A stretch of 64,000 nt of DNA from Lachnospiraceae bacterium KM106-2 (GCA_009731425.1 AP018794.1:3107960-3171959); one strand, 5' to 3'; counted from the stretch's first letter, positions 9,361 through 19,436 are shown. Numbers and translations are program-made. The notes: generated by a model not told the origin, from the sequence alone.

Positions 9361-9777
9361 CTATTTATTCTCTTCCTTCTTAAAAATCCAAAATTTACTT
9401 GCAAAATAATTAGATACAATAACAAAAACATTTGCAATAACCTTTATTACTAAATTATTATAATTTAATACATCCACTCCAATATACATTATCAATAGAT
9501 CAATTCCTCCAGTGACAATTCTACATGAAGCGAAGTTAAAAATCTCTATAAGAAGCATTTTCAACGTCTTTGTATCGCTTTCAAACACCCATATTTTATT
9601 AGTTACATATGCTCCTATCACAGCTAATAACCAAGCGATAATATTACTTATGATGTTTCCCATCCCTAGAACATTCATACAGATACCATACGTAACAATA
9701 TTAATCACTGTAGTGCAGCCACCAAAAAATAAATATAGTATCGCAGCTTTATATTTCAAAAATATGTTTTTAATCAT
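9361..9777 (-). CDS. GtrA family membrane protein
   Basis: This 138-residue, four-helix protein shows the GtrA pattern: YLFFGGCTTVINIVTY, then IIAWLLAVIGAYVTNKIWVF, and a C-terminal NYFASKFWIFKK. GtrA proteins are thought to help flip or present polyprenyl-phosphate-linked sugars made by a GtrB-like GT2. It sits 29 bp downstream of exactly such a GT2 gene (9807-10763), supporting a working pair. The start at 9777 has GGAGAAG eight bases upstream. It is the last intact gene of the long operon before the decayed region. Confidence 0.9.
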   Translation of the reverse strand: MIKNIFLKYKAAILYLFFGGCTTVINIVTYGICMNVLGMGNIISNIIAWLLAVIGAYVTNKIWVFESDTKTLKMLLIEIFNFASCRIVTGGIDLLIMYIGVDVLNYNNLVIKVIANVFVIVSNYFASKFWIFKKEENK

Positions 9778-9806
9778 TCTGCTTCTCCAATATTTTATCT
9801 ACCAAT

Positions 9807-10763
9807 CTACAAATCCACTGGTTCATTCTTTAAGATTTCTTTAAAACGCTCATTATTATTTACTAACTGTATCTCAAAATTCTGTCTATTTCTATCTGCG
9901 ATTGATGATAAAATTAATCCAGCAAAAAGACTAATTATCGATGTCATCATCACAAATCCAGATACAATTAGTGTTGGGAAATTTGGTACTAATCCAGTTT
10001 TTAAGTACTTTGAAAAGATTGGCGCAAACAATACTGCTGCAATTACCAATAGTACTGCAGAAACTGTTGCAAAAAATCTCAATGGTTTATAGTTCTTATA
10101 CAATCTTCCAATTGTTTTTAATACACGATATCCATCCGAATACGTATTTAATTTAGATTCACTACCTTCTGGACGATCTCTATAATCGATGATTACATTT
10201 TCAACTAGCATATTCTTATCAACTGCATGAATACTCATTTCTGTCTCGATCTCAAACCCTTTTGATAATACTGGGTAAGTTTTAACAAATTGATAACTAA
10301 ATGCCCTATAACCTGTCATAATATCCTTGATGTTACATTTAAATAGATGATTAATTGACATTCTAACCATACCATTACCTAAATTATGAAATGGTCTCTT
10401 ATTTTCAGAAAAATACGTCGATGAAAGTCGATCACCAACAACCATGTCAACTCTTCTTGAGATAACTTTATCAACCATTTCTTTTGCATATTCGGCAGGA
10501 TACGTATCATCACCATCTACCATAACATAGGCTAATGCATCTACATCACGGAACATCCTTCTGATAACATTTCCTTTACCTTGTTGGTACTCATATCTTA
10601 CAATAGCTCCTGCTTTTCTTGCAATTTCATCTGTACCATCACTTGAATTATTATCATATACATATATCTTTGCTTCAGGTAATTCCCTCTGGAAATCTCT
10701 TACAACTTTTTCTATCGTCTTGCTTTCATTGTAGCAAGGAATTAATATCGCTATTTTATCCAT
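9807..10763 (-). CDS. GT2 glycosyltransferase, polyprenyl-phosphate sugar synthase type
   Basis: The GT-A domain begins IAILIPCYNESKTIEKVV and has the metal motif VDGDDTYP near residue 85. Two C-terminal hydrophobic segments (about 235-255 and 270-290) make it resemble DPM1/GtrB enzymes, which charge undecaprenyl or dolichyl phosphate with a single sugar at the inner leaflet. With the GtrA gene after it, and DUF2142 membrane protein before it, a side-chain decorating module is likely: sugar loaded here, flipped by GtrA, then added outside the membrane. AGAGGAAG precedes the ATG. The sugar is not predictable. Confidence 0.9.
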   Translation of the reverse strand: MDKIAILIPCYNESKTIEKVVRDFQRELPEAKIYVYDNNSSDGTDEIARKAGAIVRYEYQQGKGNVIRRMFRDVDALAYVMVDGDDTYPAEYAKEMVDKVISRRVDMVVGDRLSSTYFSENKRPFHNLGNGMVRMSINHLFKCNIKDIMTGYRAFSYQFVKTYPVLSKGFEIETEMSIHAVDKNMLVENVIIDYRDRPEGSESKLNTYSDGYRVLKTIGRLYKNYKPLRFFATVSAVLLVIAAVLFAPIFSKYLKTGLVPNFPTLIVSGFVMMTSIISLFAGLILSSIADRNRQNFEIQLVNNNERFKEILKNEPVDL

Positions 10764-10803
10764 TATCTTCCTCTTTTTTCTCTATTATACGTTTACATTT
10801 TAA

Positions 10804-12765
10804 TTAAAAATTAGATCCAATCAATGCAACTGTGGCAAAAATCTGAACAACACCTAGGAATGGATATACATATCTTGTAAATTTTTCATGATCAATGGCA
10901 TCTTTATTCCTCTTAAATGCCAAGAACACTACTAGTATAATTGGAATAAAATATCTTCCTTGTACTCCATCAATCGTTGCAAATCTAACCTTTGTCCATT
11001 GTACATATAAACTTGTCAAAACTAATAAGCTAATTAATGTAGCAACCCCTCCAAAGATCAGTTTATCTTTAAATTTGATCTCTACTGCATTTATTTTATC
11101 TTTTATTCCATAATAAGCTATTACTGCAATATAACATAAAATAATAACCGGATTTATGTGCGCATCATAAGTTCCAATACTAATTCCAACACACTGTGTT
11201 CCCCACGTATATAAGTTATTCAAAATAGATCTGAACAAGATAATAATGTACTCCCATGGTGCCGTTAAGACATAAAGTACTTGTTTCTTCGTGTCTACGC
11301 CTTCTTGGAATTCTACTAAATATCCAGATGCAATTAACAACCAAGCTATATTAGTTGCAAATGCAAGTACCGATACAGATATTACAACTCCAAGATATTT
11401 CTTTAAGCCACCAAACTTTTCTTTTGGAACAATAAAGAAGATAAAACATAATGGAACATACACGATCTTTGCTAACGCTAATACAATACCAAATATATAC
11501 ATCCACATGATATGTTTACTACTAATTTTGTCCACTCTATCGTCATATGCCAAATATAATGCATAAGCCACAATTAGGATGCATAATGCATTTGTCATTC
11601 CGTCTGGAGCTAATGATACCATTTCCTGAATAAACATCGGCATCATTGCTATTAATGCTATTAAATACTTCTTTACTGGTATTAATTTAATAGATATGAA
11701 TAAGGCTACTAACGATAATATAAAGCAGCTTAATCTGCCCATGTAAGCAATAAAAATAGTCTTATCACTAATTAGTTTTCCAATCAATATACCTGGTAAC
11801 TGATATAAATACGATACTGGTGAATACAAAGATGTATTTCCGAAATCATACCAAGTCTTTTGAGTCTTATCCAATGGCACTGCCATATCATCTCTTAATT
11901 TGAAGTAATTGTATTGTTCATTTTTTTCTAAGAATGAAGTAATAAGATTGGTATCCATTGCACGTCCGCCAACTTCAGTAGCTGGATTCTTATCTGATAA
12001 GAAATATCCTTCTGATACTTCATAAGCACGACAGTAGTGGTTTTTCTCATCCGGAACCTTCCCTAATGGAATTGCCACCATATAGATGCATCCAGTAATA
12101 AAAGCCAAAACAATAAATTGTTTCTCTATGCTCCAATTAATTCTAGTTGACAAATATAGATATAACAAAAGAATAAATACAGCCACTATACTAACTACCA
12201 TCTTAATCGCAGATCCTGAAACATGATTATACAATCTCTTCATAGCCAAACTTGTACCAAGTTGCATATCATTATAATGAATATAATCATATTGTGCAGT
12301 ATAAGTATATAATGCAACATTATTATCTAAATCTGTATTTATTGATGTAATCTCTATTTTAAATTTCTTATCATAAGTATTTTCCAAACGTTCTGGAAGT
12401 AGGAATGTTTTGTATTTACTATCAACTAAGGTAGATGCTTTAACTTTCCACTCGTAACTCTTACCATTCTCTTCTGATAGTTTAACTTTAATGGTATTAT
12501 GATTTACTCTTCCATAAGTACCAAACTTCAGTGAGATTCCTTCTAAATAGTTTTTATCATTTACAAATTCCTGCGTGAGTACATCGTTATCTTTCTCTAA
12601 TACAGTAACTCCATCTGTCTCCTTCTCAGCATTAGTAAAATACTGTGTATGAAACTCTGTACTTACTATAAATAGAAGAACAAATAAAGCAATAAATCCG
12701 CAATACCATGTGTATTTATGTTGTTTCATACTCATCGAGATTCTATTTTCTTCGTTAATAATCAT
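10804..12765 (-). CDS. DUF2142 family polytopic membrane protein
   Basis: The protein has an N-terminal anchor (about 20-40), an extracytoplasmic beta-rich region to about residue 190, and then some ten helices. The family motif KVPDEKNHYCRAYEVSEGYF follows the second or third helix. DUF2142 proteins are found in surface-polysaccharide loci and look like GT-C glycosyltransferases using polyprenyl-phosphate sugars; that role is inferred for the family. The first ATG (12765) has a weak ribosome site and ATGs at 12735 and 12729 are alternatives. It directly precedes the GT2/GtrA pair, suggesting it is the acceptor-side transferase for that lipid-linked sugar. A second DUF2142 gene lies at 18.0-19.4 kb. 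Confidence 0.85.
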   Translation of the reverse strand: MIINEENRISMSMKQHKYTWYCGFIALFVLLFIVSTEFHTQYFTNAEKETDGVTVLEKDNDVLTQEFVNDKNYLEGISLKFGTYGRVNHNTIKVKLSEENGKSYEWKVKASTLVDSKYKTFLLPERLENTYDKKFKIEITSINTDLDNNVALYTYTAQYDYIHYNDMQLGTSLAMKRLYNHVSGSAIKMVVSIVAVFILLLYLYLSTRINWSIEKQFIVLAFITGCIYMVAIPLGKVPDEKNHYCRAYEVSEGYFLSDKNPATEVGGRAMDTNLITSFLEKNEQYNYFKLRDDMAVPLDKTQKTWYDFGNTSLYSPVSYLYQLPGILIGKLISDKTIFIAYMGRLSCFILSLVALFISIKLIPVKKYLIALIAMMPMFIQEMVSLAPDGMTNALCILIVAYALYLAYDDRVDKISSKHIMWMYIFGIVLALAKIVYVPLCFIFFIVPKEKFGGLKKYLGVVISVSVLAFATNIAWLLIASGYLVEFQEGVDTKKQVLYVLTAPWEYIIILFRSILNNLYTWGTQCVGISIGTYDAHINPVIILCYIAVIAYYGIKDKINAVEIKFKDKLIFGGVATLISLLVLTSLYVQWTKVRFATIDGVQGRYFIPIILVVFLAFKRNKDAIDHEKFTRYVYPFLGVVQIFATVALIGSNF

Positions 12766-12821
12766 ATTCTTTTAGTGTACCTTAATCGATACACCTACTC
12801 TTCCTTTCACTCTAATCTAGC

Positions 12822-13835
12822 TTACTCGTCATATCCATCTGGATTCATCTGCTGCCATCTCCAAGCATCTTCACACATTTTATCAATACTGTATTCTGCT
12901 TTCCAATGTAATTCCTTTTCTGCTTTACTTGGATCTGCATAACAAGTAGCGATGTCACCTTTTCTTCTTCCATCGATTTGATACGGAATCTCCTTACCAC
13001 ATGCCTTCTCGAAGTTATGAATAATATCTAGTACACTATATCCAACACCCGTACCAAGATTATAAATTTCTAATCCATTCTTTTCACTTAACTTCTTAAG
13101 CGCAGCAATATGTCCTTTAGCTAGGTCAACTACATGAATATAATCTCTAACTCCTGTACCATCTTTTGTTTCATAATCATCACCAAATACATGAACTTTT
13201 TCTAATGTACCAGCAGCAACTCTTGCAACATATGGTAGTAAATTATTTGGTATTCCCTTTGGAGATTCACCAATTAATCCACTTTCATGTGCACCAATTG
13301 GATTAAAGTAACGAAGTAACATGATATTCCAGTTATGGTCTGAACTATATAAATCTTTTAGAATTTCTTCTATCATTAATTTCGTTCTACCATATGGATT
13401 TGATACTGATAAATCTGCATCTTCTGTAATTGGGACTGTTTTTGGTTTACCATATACGGTTGCTGACGAACTAAATACAAAATTATATACATTATGTATT
13501 TTCATTAGATTTAGCAGATTAAGTGTACCAATTAAATTATTTTCAAAATACAGTAATGGTTTTTCACAAGACTCGCCAACTGCTTTTAATGCAGCAAAAT
13601 GAATAACCGCATCAATTTTCTCTCTCTTAAATACCTCATCTAATGCATTATAATCTTTTAAGTCCACATGATAGAAAATAGATTTCTTACCAGTAATCTT
13701 TTCAACTCTTCTTAGTGATTCTTGACTAGAATTCACCATATTATCAACAACAACTACTTCATATCCTGCATTTAATAATTCAATATTTGTGTGACTTGCA
13801 ATAAAACCCAAGCCACCTGTAACTAAAATTTTCAT
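12822..13835 (-). CDS. galE: UDP-glucose 4-epimerase
   Basis: An extended SDR enzyme of normal GalE length (337). It opens with KILVTGGLGFIASHTNIELL (NAD-binding GxxGxxxS), has FSSSATVYG and the catalytic YGRTK, and ends with the GalE-type substrate region (IYNLGTGVGYSVLDII and a C-terminal W-rich tail). It interconverts UDP-glucose and UDP-galactose, so galactose or GalNAc may be in the glycan. The second glycine-motif position is FIAS rather than the usual FIGS, a mild variation. AGGAGGG lies seven bases before the ATG. It lies 17 bp after the DUF2304 gene. Confidence 0.94.
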   Translation of the reverse strand: MKILVTGGLGFIASHTNIELLNAGYEVVVVDNMVNSSQESLRRVEKITGKKSIFYHVDLKDYNALDEVFKREKIDAVIHFAALKAVGESCEKPLLYFENNLIGTLNLLNLMKIHNVYNFVFSSSATVYGKPKTVPITEDADLSVSNPYGRTKLMIEEILKDLYSSDHNWNIMLLRYFNPIGAHESGLIGESPKGIPNNLLPYVARVAAGTLEKVHVFGDDYETKDGTGVRDYIHVVDLAKGHIAALKKLSEKNGLEIYNLGTGVGYSVLDIIHNFEKACGKEIPYQIDGRRKGDIATCYADPSKAEKELHWKAEYSIDKMCEDAWRWQQMNPDGYDE

Positions 13836-13852
13836 ATTACCCTCCTAGCAAG

Positions 13853-14221
13853 TTATTTCAGTTCCTCTTCTATACTTTTAATATTTTTTTCCACCAAATG
13901 ATCCTTAATACTAATATTCTGTGTTAAGGTTCTTAAACGATCTTCTAATTGAGAAATGCGAATAGACATCAAAAATACCTTTAATAATAATATAAAGATC
14001 ATGGATAAAAATACGAAGTTAACTGGTTCCCCAATTCCAACTAATTTAGTCATCATAGCCGGAATCTGTGGAAAAATACTAATAACAACCAATACGAATG
14101 AGATTAATATCCAAAAAAGCGAATCTTCAATCATCATTTGAGCTTTCCGAATTTTTTTCAGAACATATGCACATGTTAACATTGAAACGACAATTAATAC
14201 TACTCTTAATACTGTAGACAC
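13853..14221 (-). CDS. DUF2304 family small membrane protein
   Basis: The 122-residue protein has three hydrophobic helices, the motif SLFWILISFVLVVISIFP, and a charged C-terminal coil, matching DUF2304 proteins that sit next to DPM1-like GT2 genes. It starts with GTG at 14219-14221, supported by GAGGAGGG eight bases before it. It follows the GT2 gene by two bases, so the two products are probably made together and may form one membrane complex. No catalytic residues are visible. Confidence 0.85.
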   Translation of the reverse strand: MSTVLRVVLIVVSMLTCAYVLKKIRKAQMMIEDSLFWILISFVLVVISIFPQIPAMMTKLVGIGEPVNFVFLSMIFILLLKVFLMSIRISQLEDRLRTLTQNISIKDHLVEKNIKSIEEELK

Positions 14222-14223
14222 TG

Positions 14224-14919
14224 TTATACCCTCCTCTTTCTAAATCTTTGAATAAACACAATTGAGGAGCACATACGTATCATATACCAAATAGATCGTT
14301 TGAGATTTAAATAGCTCTCACCTGCAACTCGATCTAACATTTCAACTTGTACCTCACGTACCTTTACACCACAACGCATTAAATAGGAAATGGTATCTGG
14401 CTCTGGTCCATAATTCATAGTATACGCAAACTCTCTTAACACTCTTCTATTTAGTAAACGCATTCCTGAAGTTGGATCCTTCATTGTTCTTCCAGTTGTC
14501 AGACGAATTGCTGCTTGAATGATATTGCTGCCTAACATTCTCATACTCTTTGGCTTCTTATCAGTTACAAAACGTGAACCAATAACAATATCAGCACTCT
14601 CCTCTTCCATTACTTGAAGCATTTCTGCAATATATTGTGGCTGATGCTGACCGTCCCCATCAAATTGAAGAGCTGCATCATATCCATGCTCATAGGCATA
14701 ACGTATTCCAGCTTGAAATCCACCTGCTAAACCTAAATTAATCGGTAAATCTAAAAAATTATAGTTATTATCTCGACATATATTTGCTGTATTATCTTTT
14801 GAACCATCATTTACAACCAAATAATCATACTGCGGATAATTGTCTATTAAATTATTTACTACGCGTTCAATGTTTTCCTCTTCATTATACGCAGGAATAA
14901 TAATTAGTAGTTTCATCAT
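14224..14919 (-). CDS. GT2 glycosyltransferase, DPM1-like polyprenyl-phosphate transferase
   Basis: A single soluble GT-A domain: LIIIPAYNEEENIERVV, VVNDGSKDNT, then QFDGDGQHQP (metal DxD) and a conserved DPTSGMRLLNR segment. No C-terminal helices, so membrane docking is probably supplied by the adjacent DUF2304 protein. The substrate is likely an NDP-hexose and undecaprenyl phosphate. ATG at 14919 is preferred because AGGA lies five bases ahead; the ATG at 14925 touches the ribosome site and is unlikely, 14916 is also possible. Confidence 0.88.
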   Translation of the reverse strand: MMKLLIIIPAYNEEENIERVVNNLIDNYPQYDYLVVNDGSKDNTANICRDNNYNFLDLPINLGLAGGFQAGIRYAYEHGYDAALQFDGDGQHQPQYIAEMLQVMEEESADIVIGSRFVTDKKPKSMRMLGSNIIQAAIRLTTGRTMKDPTSGMRLLNRRVLREFAYTMNYGPEPDTISYLMRCGVKVREVQVEMLDRVAGESYLNLKRSIWYMIRMCSSIVFIQRFRKRRV

Positions 14920-15016
14920 ACTCATCCTAACTTTGTAAAATTTTATCGTCCCATACAGATTCTATCATAATTAGTACCAAACAACAATAATGCTTAATAT
15001 TTTCTTATTCTCGCAA

Positions 15017-15814
15017 TTATAAATTATTTGATTCTTCTGATTTTGAATATATTCGACTTATTTTTTTAGCAATCCATTTCGGCCAAAACTTGCAGAACAT
15101 TTCATAGTCCTCATTTGTTCTTTGATTATCTCCAATAATCTCTGACGTCGTTGATTCTTCATGAATTCGATGATACATAAGAATCTGATTGGAATATATC
15201 AGTTTTCCTTTCAGACGTGTCATCATTTCCCATGCTTCCCAGTCAATATTACTTAAGTATCCTGCATGAAACACTACTTCTGGAAGATTCTCTCTTACAT
15301 ACGTAACAGATGGGCAGCAAATTGGATTACCTAGTGATAAAATTCTTCGATGTATAAATTTCAAATTACGAATTCCAGGTAACTTCATTGGTATCAGCAA
15401 CATTCGTTTTATCTTTAATAACTTATTTTCATTGATCTTATTTCCGTTTCGAAGTTCGCCATAATCTGTAAAGCATATTAACGGATTGGATGCTTTCTCT
15501 AATCGCTGAATTACCTGTCTAGCATAGTCCTTCTCATATAAATCATCTTGATGTGCAATTGTTACATATTTTGATTCTGCATGCGCGTATGCAAAGTTCC
15601 AATCGTTGGCAATGCCCCCATTTCCCTCATTACTGAATAACGGTATGTTATACTTCTGAGCTAATCCTTCAATTAATGCATTCGGCGTTGACGTAATCAT
15701 AATAATATTACTTTCAGTTGTTTGATTTTTTAATGATAAGATACACTCTTCTAGATATTCGCTTTCTTTATAAGCACATATTGCAAATGTATGCTTTCTA
15801 TCTTGCTCTATCAT
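15017..15814 (-). CDS. GT2 family glycosyltransferase
   Basis: The sequence HTFAICAYKESEYLEECI opens a GT-A fold; the NDP-sugar metal motif is HQDDLYEKDY near residue 93. The C-terminal third is rich in aromatic and basic residues (W near 170, KFWPKWIAKKI) typical of inverting GT2 enzymes that extend lipid-linked glycans at the cytoplasmic face. No membrane helix. Ribosome site AGGAGG precedes the ATG. The linkage and sugar cannot be assigned; with dTDP-rhamnose made in the same locus, rhamnosyl transfer is one option. Confidence 0.88.
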   Translation of the reverse strand: MIEQDRKHTFAICAYKESEYLEECILSLKNQTTESNIIMITSTPNALIEGLAQKYNIPLFSNEGNGGIANDWNFAYAHAESKYVTIAHQDDLYEKDYARQVIQRLEKASNPLICFTDYGELRNGNKINENKLLKIKRMLLIPMKLPGIRNLKFIHRRILSLGNPICCPSVTYVRENLPEVVFHAGYLSNIDWEAWEMMTRLKGKLIYSNQILMYHRIHEESTTSEIIGDNQRTNEDYEMFCKFWPKWIAKKISRIYSKSEESNNL

Positions 15815-15836
15815 AACTTCCTCCTAAGCAACTCTA

Positions 15837-16742
15837 CTACAATTTTCCCATTAAAAATATTACTCTTACTAATATTTCATCTGGTAACGATTGTCTGAAC
15901 TTTTTACCATAAAATACTTTTCTAATTGCTTTGGTAAAATGATAACTATTAGCTCCAAATAATGCTAACATTTTCTGATCTTCTAGCTTTAACTGATTTC
16001 CATAAATTCGCTGATATTCACGAATTTGCTCTCGAACCTTATTGAAATAATCATCTTTAAAAAACTTTTTAAACCGCCATACTTGAAGCTTAAAAAAACT
16101 CATTCCACCAGGGCTAACATTATTATCATGACGACGATATTTAACCGTATATCTGGTATCATAGATTACTTCTCCCATACCAGTACAAATCATGTAACTC
16201 CACCAGTCATGGCCACAACAAAATTTTGGCATATCTTTAATAATCATATCTCTCGTACATTTATTAATAACAGTATTAAATCCAAGCGATATACAATCTA
16301 CAATAGAATTCGTAAAAGAAGCTCCAACCGCATGAGTCTCACAATGCTCTTTGAACTCCATATCTTGATTATAAAAATCATAATTCGAGAAATATAATAC
16401 TGGTATATTCTCTTTTGCTTTCTCTAATTTTTCCACTGCATAACTAATTTTCTCAGGAAGCCATATATCATCTTGATCTGCAAACGAATAGTAATCAGCC
16501 TCTCCACTTTTCTCTAATGTGTCAAAGAAACTGTATATAAATCCTTTATTCTCACCCTGTAACAAGGTGATCTTCCCTATTTTTTCATATTCTTTTAAAA
16601 TAGCTACTGTTTGGTCCTTACTACCATCATCTCGAACATAAATATGAATATTAGGATATGTCTGATTTAAAATACTGTCCAATTGCTCACGTACATAGGC
16701 CTCTCCATTATATGTAGACATAACTACATTAACTTTCTTCAT
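15837..16742 (-). CDS. GT2 family glycosyltransferase, rhamnosyltransferase-like
   Basis: Features in order: VNVVMSTYNGEAYVREQLDS, VRDDGSKDQT, FADQDDIWLPEKI (DxD-like), a GHDWWSYMI acceptor-loop motif and YRRHDNNVS near residue 210. This pattern is typical of the GT2 group containing RgpB-like rhamnosyltransferases. A close paralogue lies at 27.4-28.3 kb (301 residues each, same motif order). The gene overlaps the flippase gene by 14 bp and has AGGGAGGG upstream. It acts in the cytoplasm on the growing lipid-linked chain. Confidence 0.88.
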   Translation of the reverse strand: MKKVNVVMSTYNGEAYVREQLDSILNQTYPNIHIYVRDDGSKDQTVAILKEYEKIGKITLLQGENKGFIYSFFDTLEKSGEADYYSFADQDDIWLPEKISYAVEKLEKAKENIPVLYFSNYDFYNQDMEFKEHCETHAVGASFTNSIVDCISLGFNTVINKCTRDMIIKDMPKFCCGHDWWSYMICTGMGEVIYDTRYTVKYRRHDNNVSPGGMSFFKLQVWRFKKFFKDDYFNKVREQIREYQRIYGNQLKLEDQKMLALFGANSYHFTKAIRKVFYGKKFRQSLPDEILVRVIFLMGKL

Positions 16743-18006
16743 TTACACCCTCCCTGCTAAACTTAGCAAAATATGCAACTAACATAATACTAAAACTTAT
16801 TAATAAAATACCGGTTATAGCAATATAGGAATACGCAGCCCCTTCTAACTGCATATTGCTCACAAAAAATGGGCAAATCCATATAGCAGATATAGCGGCA
16901 ATTCCAAATCCAATAATCGGCATAAACTGACATCTCATTACTGTTAACAAAACATGAATTACGACTGCAAGCGAGTAAATAGTACCACCCACTAGTAACA
17001 TCATAAAAATATTTCGATATGGCATTAAATCGGTATTATAGATAATAGATAACACAGAGCATCCTAACAAGTAACCACCAATCATAATAAAAACAGCAAT
17101 TACTAATGTCAAACCTATTATCTGACAGATCATCTTCTTAAATTTGTTATACTCTTTCTCATTCCAAAGAATTGAAAGCTTCAATAATAGTGGTCTTAAA
17201 ATAGTTTGTATCATTAGATTAATGATAAAACATGGCATAAATAAATACCCGTAGATTGCTTGGCTATCTAACGACATATATTCATCTATGGCATAACGTG
17301 GTGCATTATTTAAATACACAATTAAATATCCTGCTATACATAATGGAAGACATTCGTACAATAGCGAAAAAGTATTCTTCCATTTTTCATCTTGTTTTGA
17401 TCGAATAAACTCATTTCTCGTAATATAAGTAAAATAAACTAATAGCACGACTGATATTGCAACTGCAACTAATCCTGACAGCAATAAATCTCGGGTAAAA
17501 ACAAGTGTAACAGAAAAACCCATCATATAAATAAGAACTCTAGCAGACCATGTCTTTCCACTTATATCAAGGCGCTTATTTATTTGATAAGCGCCTTCAT
17601 AAAGATCTCCAAGTGCATCTGTCACTTTTAGCATGCATAGCACAATAACTAACATAATCTTTTCATTTCCATACCCCTTAAATATTACATATCCCAAGGT
17701 ACAGATCATCATAATAATACAAGTTAGAATTCTTGAATTTAGATAAGTAGAAAATGAATACTTTTCATTGATATCAGATGATTGATAATTTCGCATTCCA
17801 TAATTAGCAATAGTATACATCATCTGAGAGACTGAAAATGTTAAGGTAAACAACCCCGCTGCATTGGTTCCGTTTACTCTCGAAACAACAATTAGTAAGA
17901 TAGCAGACATAGCGGAATATAAGGTACTTCCAATAATATTCCAAATAACACCCTTGGTCTCTATATTTTTCCCATTACCTTTAAAAAACTGTATCACTTT
18001 ATTCAT
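16729..18006 (-). CDS. Wzx-like polysaccharide flippase (MOP superfamily)
   Basis: About twelve helices evenly spaced over 425 residues, starting after a short basic tail with TKGVIWNIIGSTLYSAMSA, typical of oligosaccharide flippases of the MOP family that turn undecaprenyl-diphosphate repeat units to the outer face. ATG at 18004-18006 is chosen: AGG eight bases upstream; a GTG nine bases earlier overlaps that site. The preceding DUF2142 stop is at 18016-18018. A complete ABC-2 glycan exporter lies a few genes upstream, so the locus encodes two export routes. Confidence 0.87.
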   Translation of the reverse strand: MNKVIQFFKGNGKNIETKGVIWNIIGSTLYSAMSAILLIVVSRVNGTNAAGLFTLTFSVSQMMYTIANYGMRNYQSSDINEKYSFSTYLNSRILTCIIMMICTLGYVIFKGYGNEKIMLVIVLCMLKVTDALGDLYEGAYQINKRLDISGKTWSARVLIYMMGFSVTLVFTRDLLLSGLVAVAISVVLLVYFTYITRNEFIRSKQDEKWKNTFSLLYECLPLCIAGYLIVYLNNAPRYAIDEYMSLDSQAIYGYLFMPCFIINLMIQTILRPLLLKLSILWNEKEYNKFKKMICQIIGLTLVIAVFIMIGGYLLGCSVLSIIYNTDLMPYRNIFMMLLVGGTIYSLAVVIHVLLTVMRCQFMPIIGFGIAAISAIWICPFFVSNMQLEGAAYSYIAITGILLISFSIMLVAYFAKFSREGVNEES

Positions 18007-18015
18007 TAGCCGCAC

Positions 18016-19434
18016 CTACTTCCAGAAACGGATATATACCATAAATAGCGTAATAATACCATAAAGTAATATCGTGTTTCGAATAACAAGCTCTGCTACT
18101 TCTTTTCGTTCAGTTTTTAATTTAAACTTTGCAAATAAATCATTTCCAAATGGTAATAACATAAATAAAAACATCGGTATAAAATAACGTCCTTGAATAC
18201 CAGACACATAATCCACTCCTACACCTGCAATGTTAGGATAGCATGTCCATGTAACATACATCATATAGTACATTCCAAGTACACTAATAATAGTTGCCAC
18301 TAATGGAAATACTCTAATTTTCCAAGTTACTTTTGGAAGTTTACTCATTTCGTAGATTGCAACTACAAGTAATATACCAATGAAAATAAATACAAATGGC
18401 ATTGGGAAATCAATGTCCAAGTTACCTAATCTACCGAAAAAACTATTGATATAATAAAGAAGATTCATCTTTATTGTGTGTAGAATTATTTTCGGAAAAT
18501 GTAATATATGTCCAAACAGATAATTTCTCTGTGCAATAATATACTCATTTGTGTTATTTACGTAATTCGAAGTTATAGCATTTATATAAATAGTTGGAAG
18601 ATATGCTAGGATAGCTGCCCCTACCGTTACTCCAATACATGTAATATATCTCTTCATATTTCCAAACTTCTTAATCGGAATAACAAATAATGCCAATAAG
18701 AATGGGGCACATGTTTGCTTTACCGCAACTAAGAATATTGTACATACAATAATGGATACAATATCTTTTATATCAATAATATATTCTTCCTTACTATAAA
18801 CAATCTTCAAAATTGTTGCAAACAATAGCATAGACATTGCAATTAAAAGAGCATCATAGTTTACAGACGCACCAAGATAAATACTCATCGGCATCAATGC
18901 TACTAATGTCATTGTCCTCTTAAAATAAGGTGTTTTTCTTATCGCTAGGTAGATAGCACTAATGTACATAGTCAGATTTGCCAGTTTCCCCATTACAAGT
19001 AAATTATATGGTTCCGCCATAGCCGGAAATATTTTGCTGATTAACATTGAGAGAAACATACCAAATGCAGAAAATATATAACAGATAGGATTAATTCTTG
19101 TTAATTCACTATTATAAAATACTGATTTTGAATGATTTGTAGTGATCCAACTAGAAACAGCCATACTCTCATAGGTATATTTATCTTTTCCTTTTCGATC
19201 GCGTTTTTCTAAATTCTTATTCAAGTACTTCATAATGGACTCTGGTACATACTTTCCTACTGCATCATCCCCCATCATCTCTGGGAACAAATCGCCCCTA
19301 GAAACAGAATAAGAGTTCATATAGTGTGCATTTTCATCTGGAGTTCCCATTGGTGGTGTAATAATAATTAGTGCACTTCCCACTAACATAGCAATTAAAA
19401 CAAAAAAATACTCTATCTTTATGTTATTAAACAT
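18016..19434 (-). CDS. DUF2142 family polytopic membrane protein
   Basis: A second DUF2142 member, 472 residues, without the large N-terminal extracytoplasmic region of the first. After helix one it has PPMGTPDENAHYMNSYSVSRG, the family's PDE-x-H signature, and near the C-terminus GVDYVSGIQGRYFIP, which matches IDGVQGRYFIP in the other copy. The GRYF(I/L)P motif is shared by both. GT-C-like glycosyl transfer outside the membrane from a polyprenyl-phosphate sugar is inferred. GAGGAGAA precedes the ATG and only two bases separate it from the upstream gene. Confidence 0.86.
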   Translation of the reverse strand: MFNNIKIEYFFVLIAMLVGSALIIITPPMGTPDENAHYMNSYSVSRGDLFPEMMGDDAVGKYVPESIMKYLNKNLEKRDRKGKDKYTYESMAVSSWITTNHSKSVFYNSELTRINPICYIFSAFGMFLSMLISKIFPAMAEPYNLLVMGKLANLTMYISAIYLAIRKTPYFKRTMTLVALMPMSIYLGASVNYDALLIAMSMLLFATILKIVYSKEEYIIDIKDIVSIIVCTIFLVAVKQTCAPFLLALFVIPIKKFGNMKRYITCIGVTVGAAILAYLPTIYINAITSNYVNNTNEYIIAQRNYLFGHILHFPKIILHTIKMNLLYYINSFFGRLGNLDIDFPMPFVFIFIGILLVVAIYEMSKLPKVTWKIRVFPLVATIISVLGMYYMMYVTWTCYPNIAGVGVDYVSGIQGRYFIPMFLFMLLPFGNDLFAKFKLKTERKEVAELVIRNTILLYGIITLFMVYIRFWK

Positions 19435-19436
19435 TC

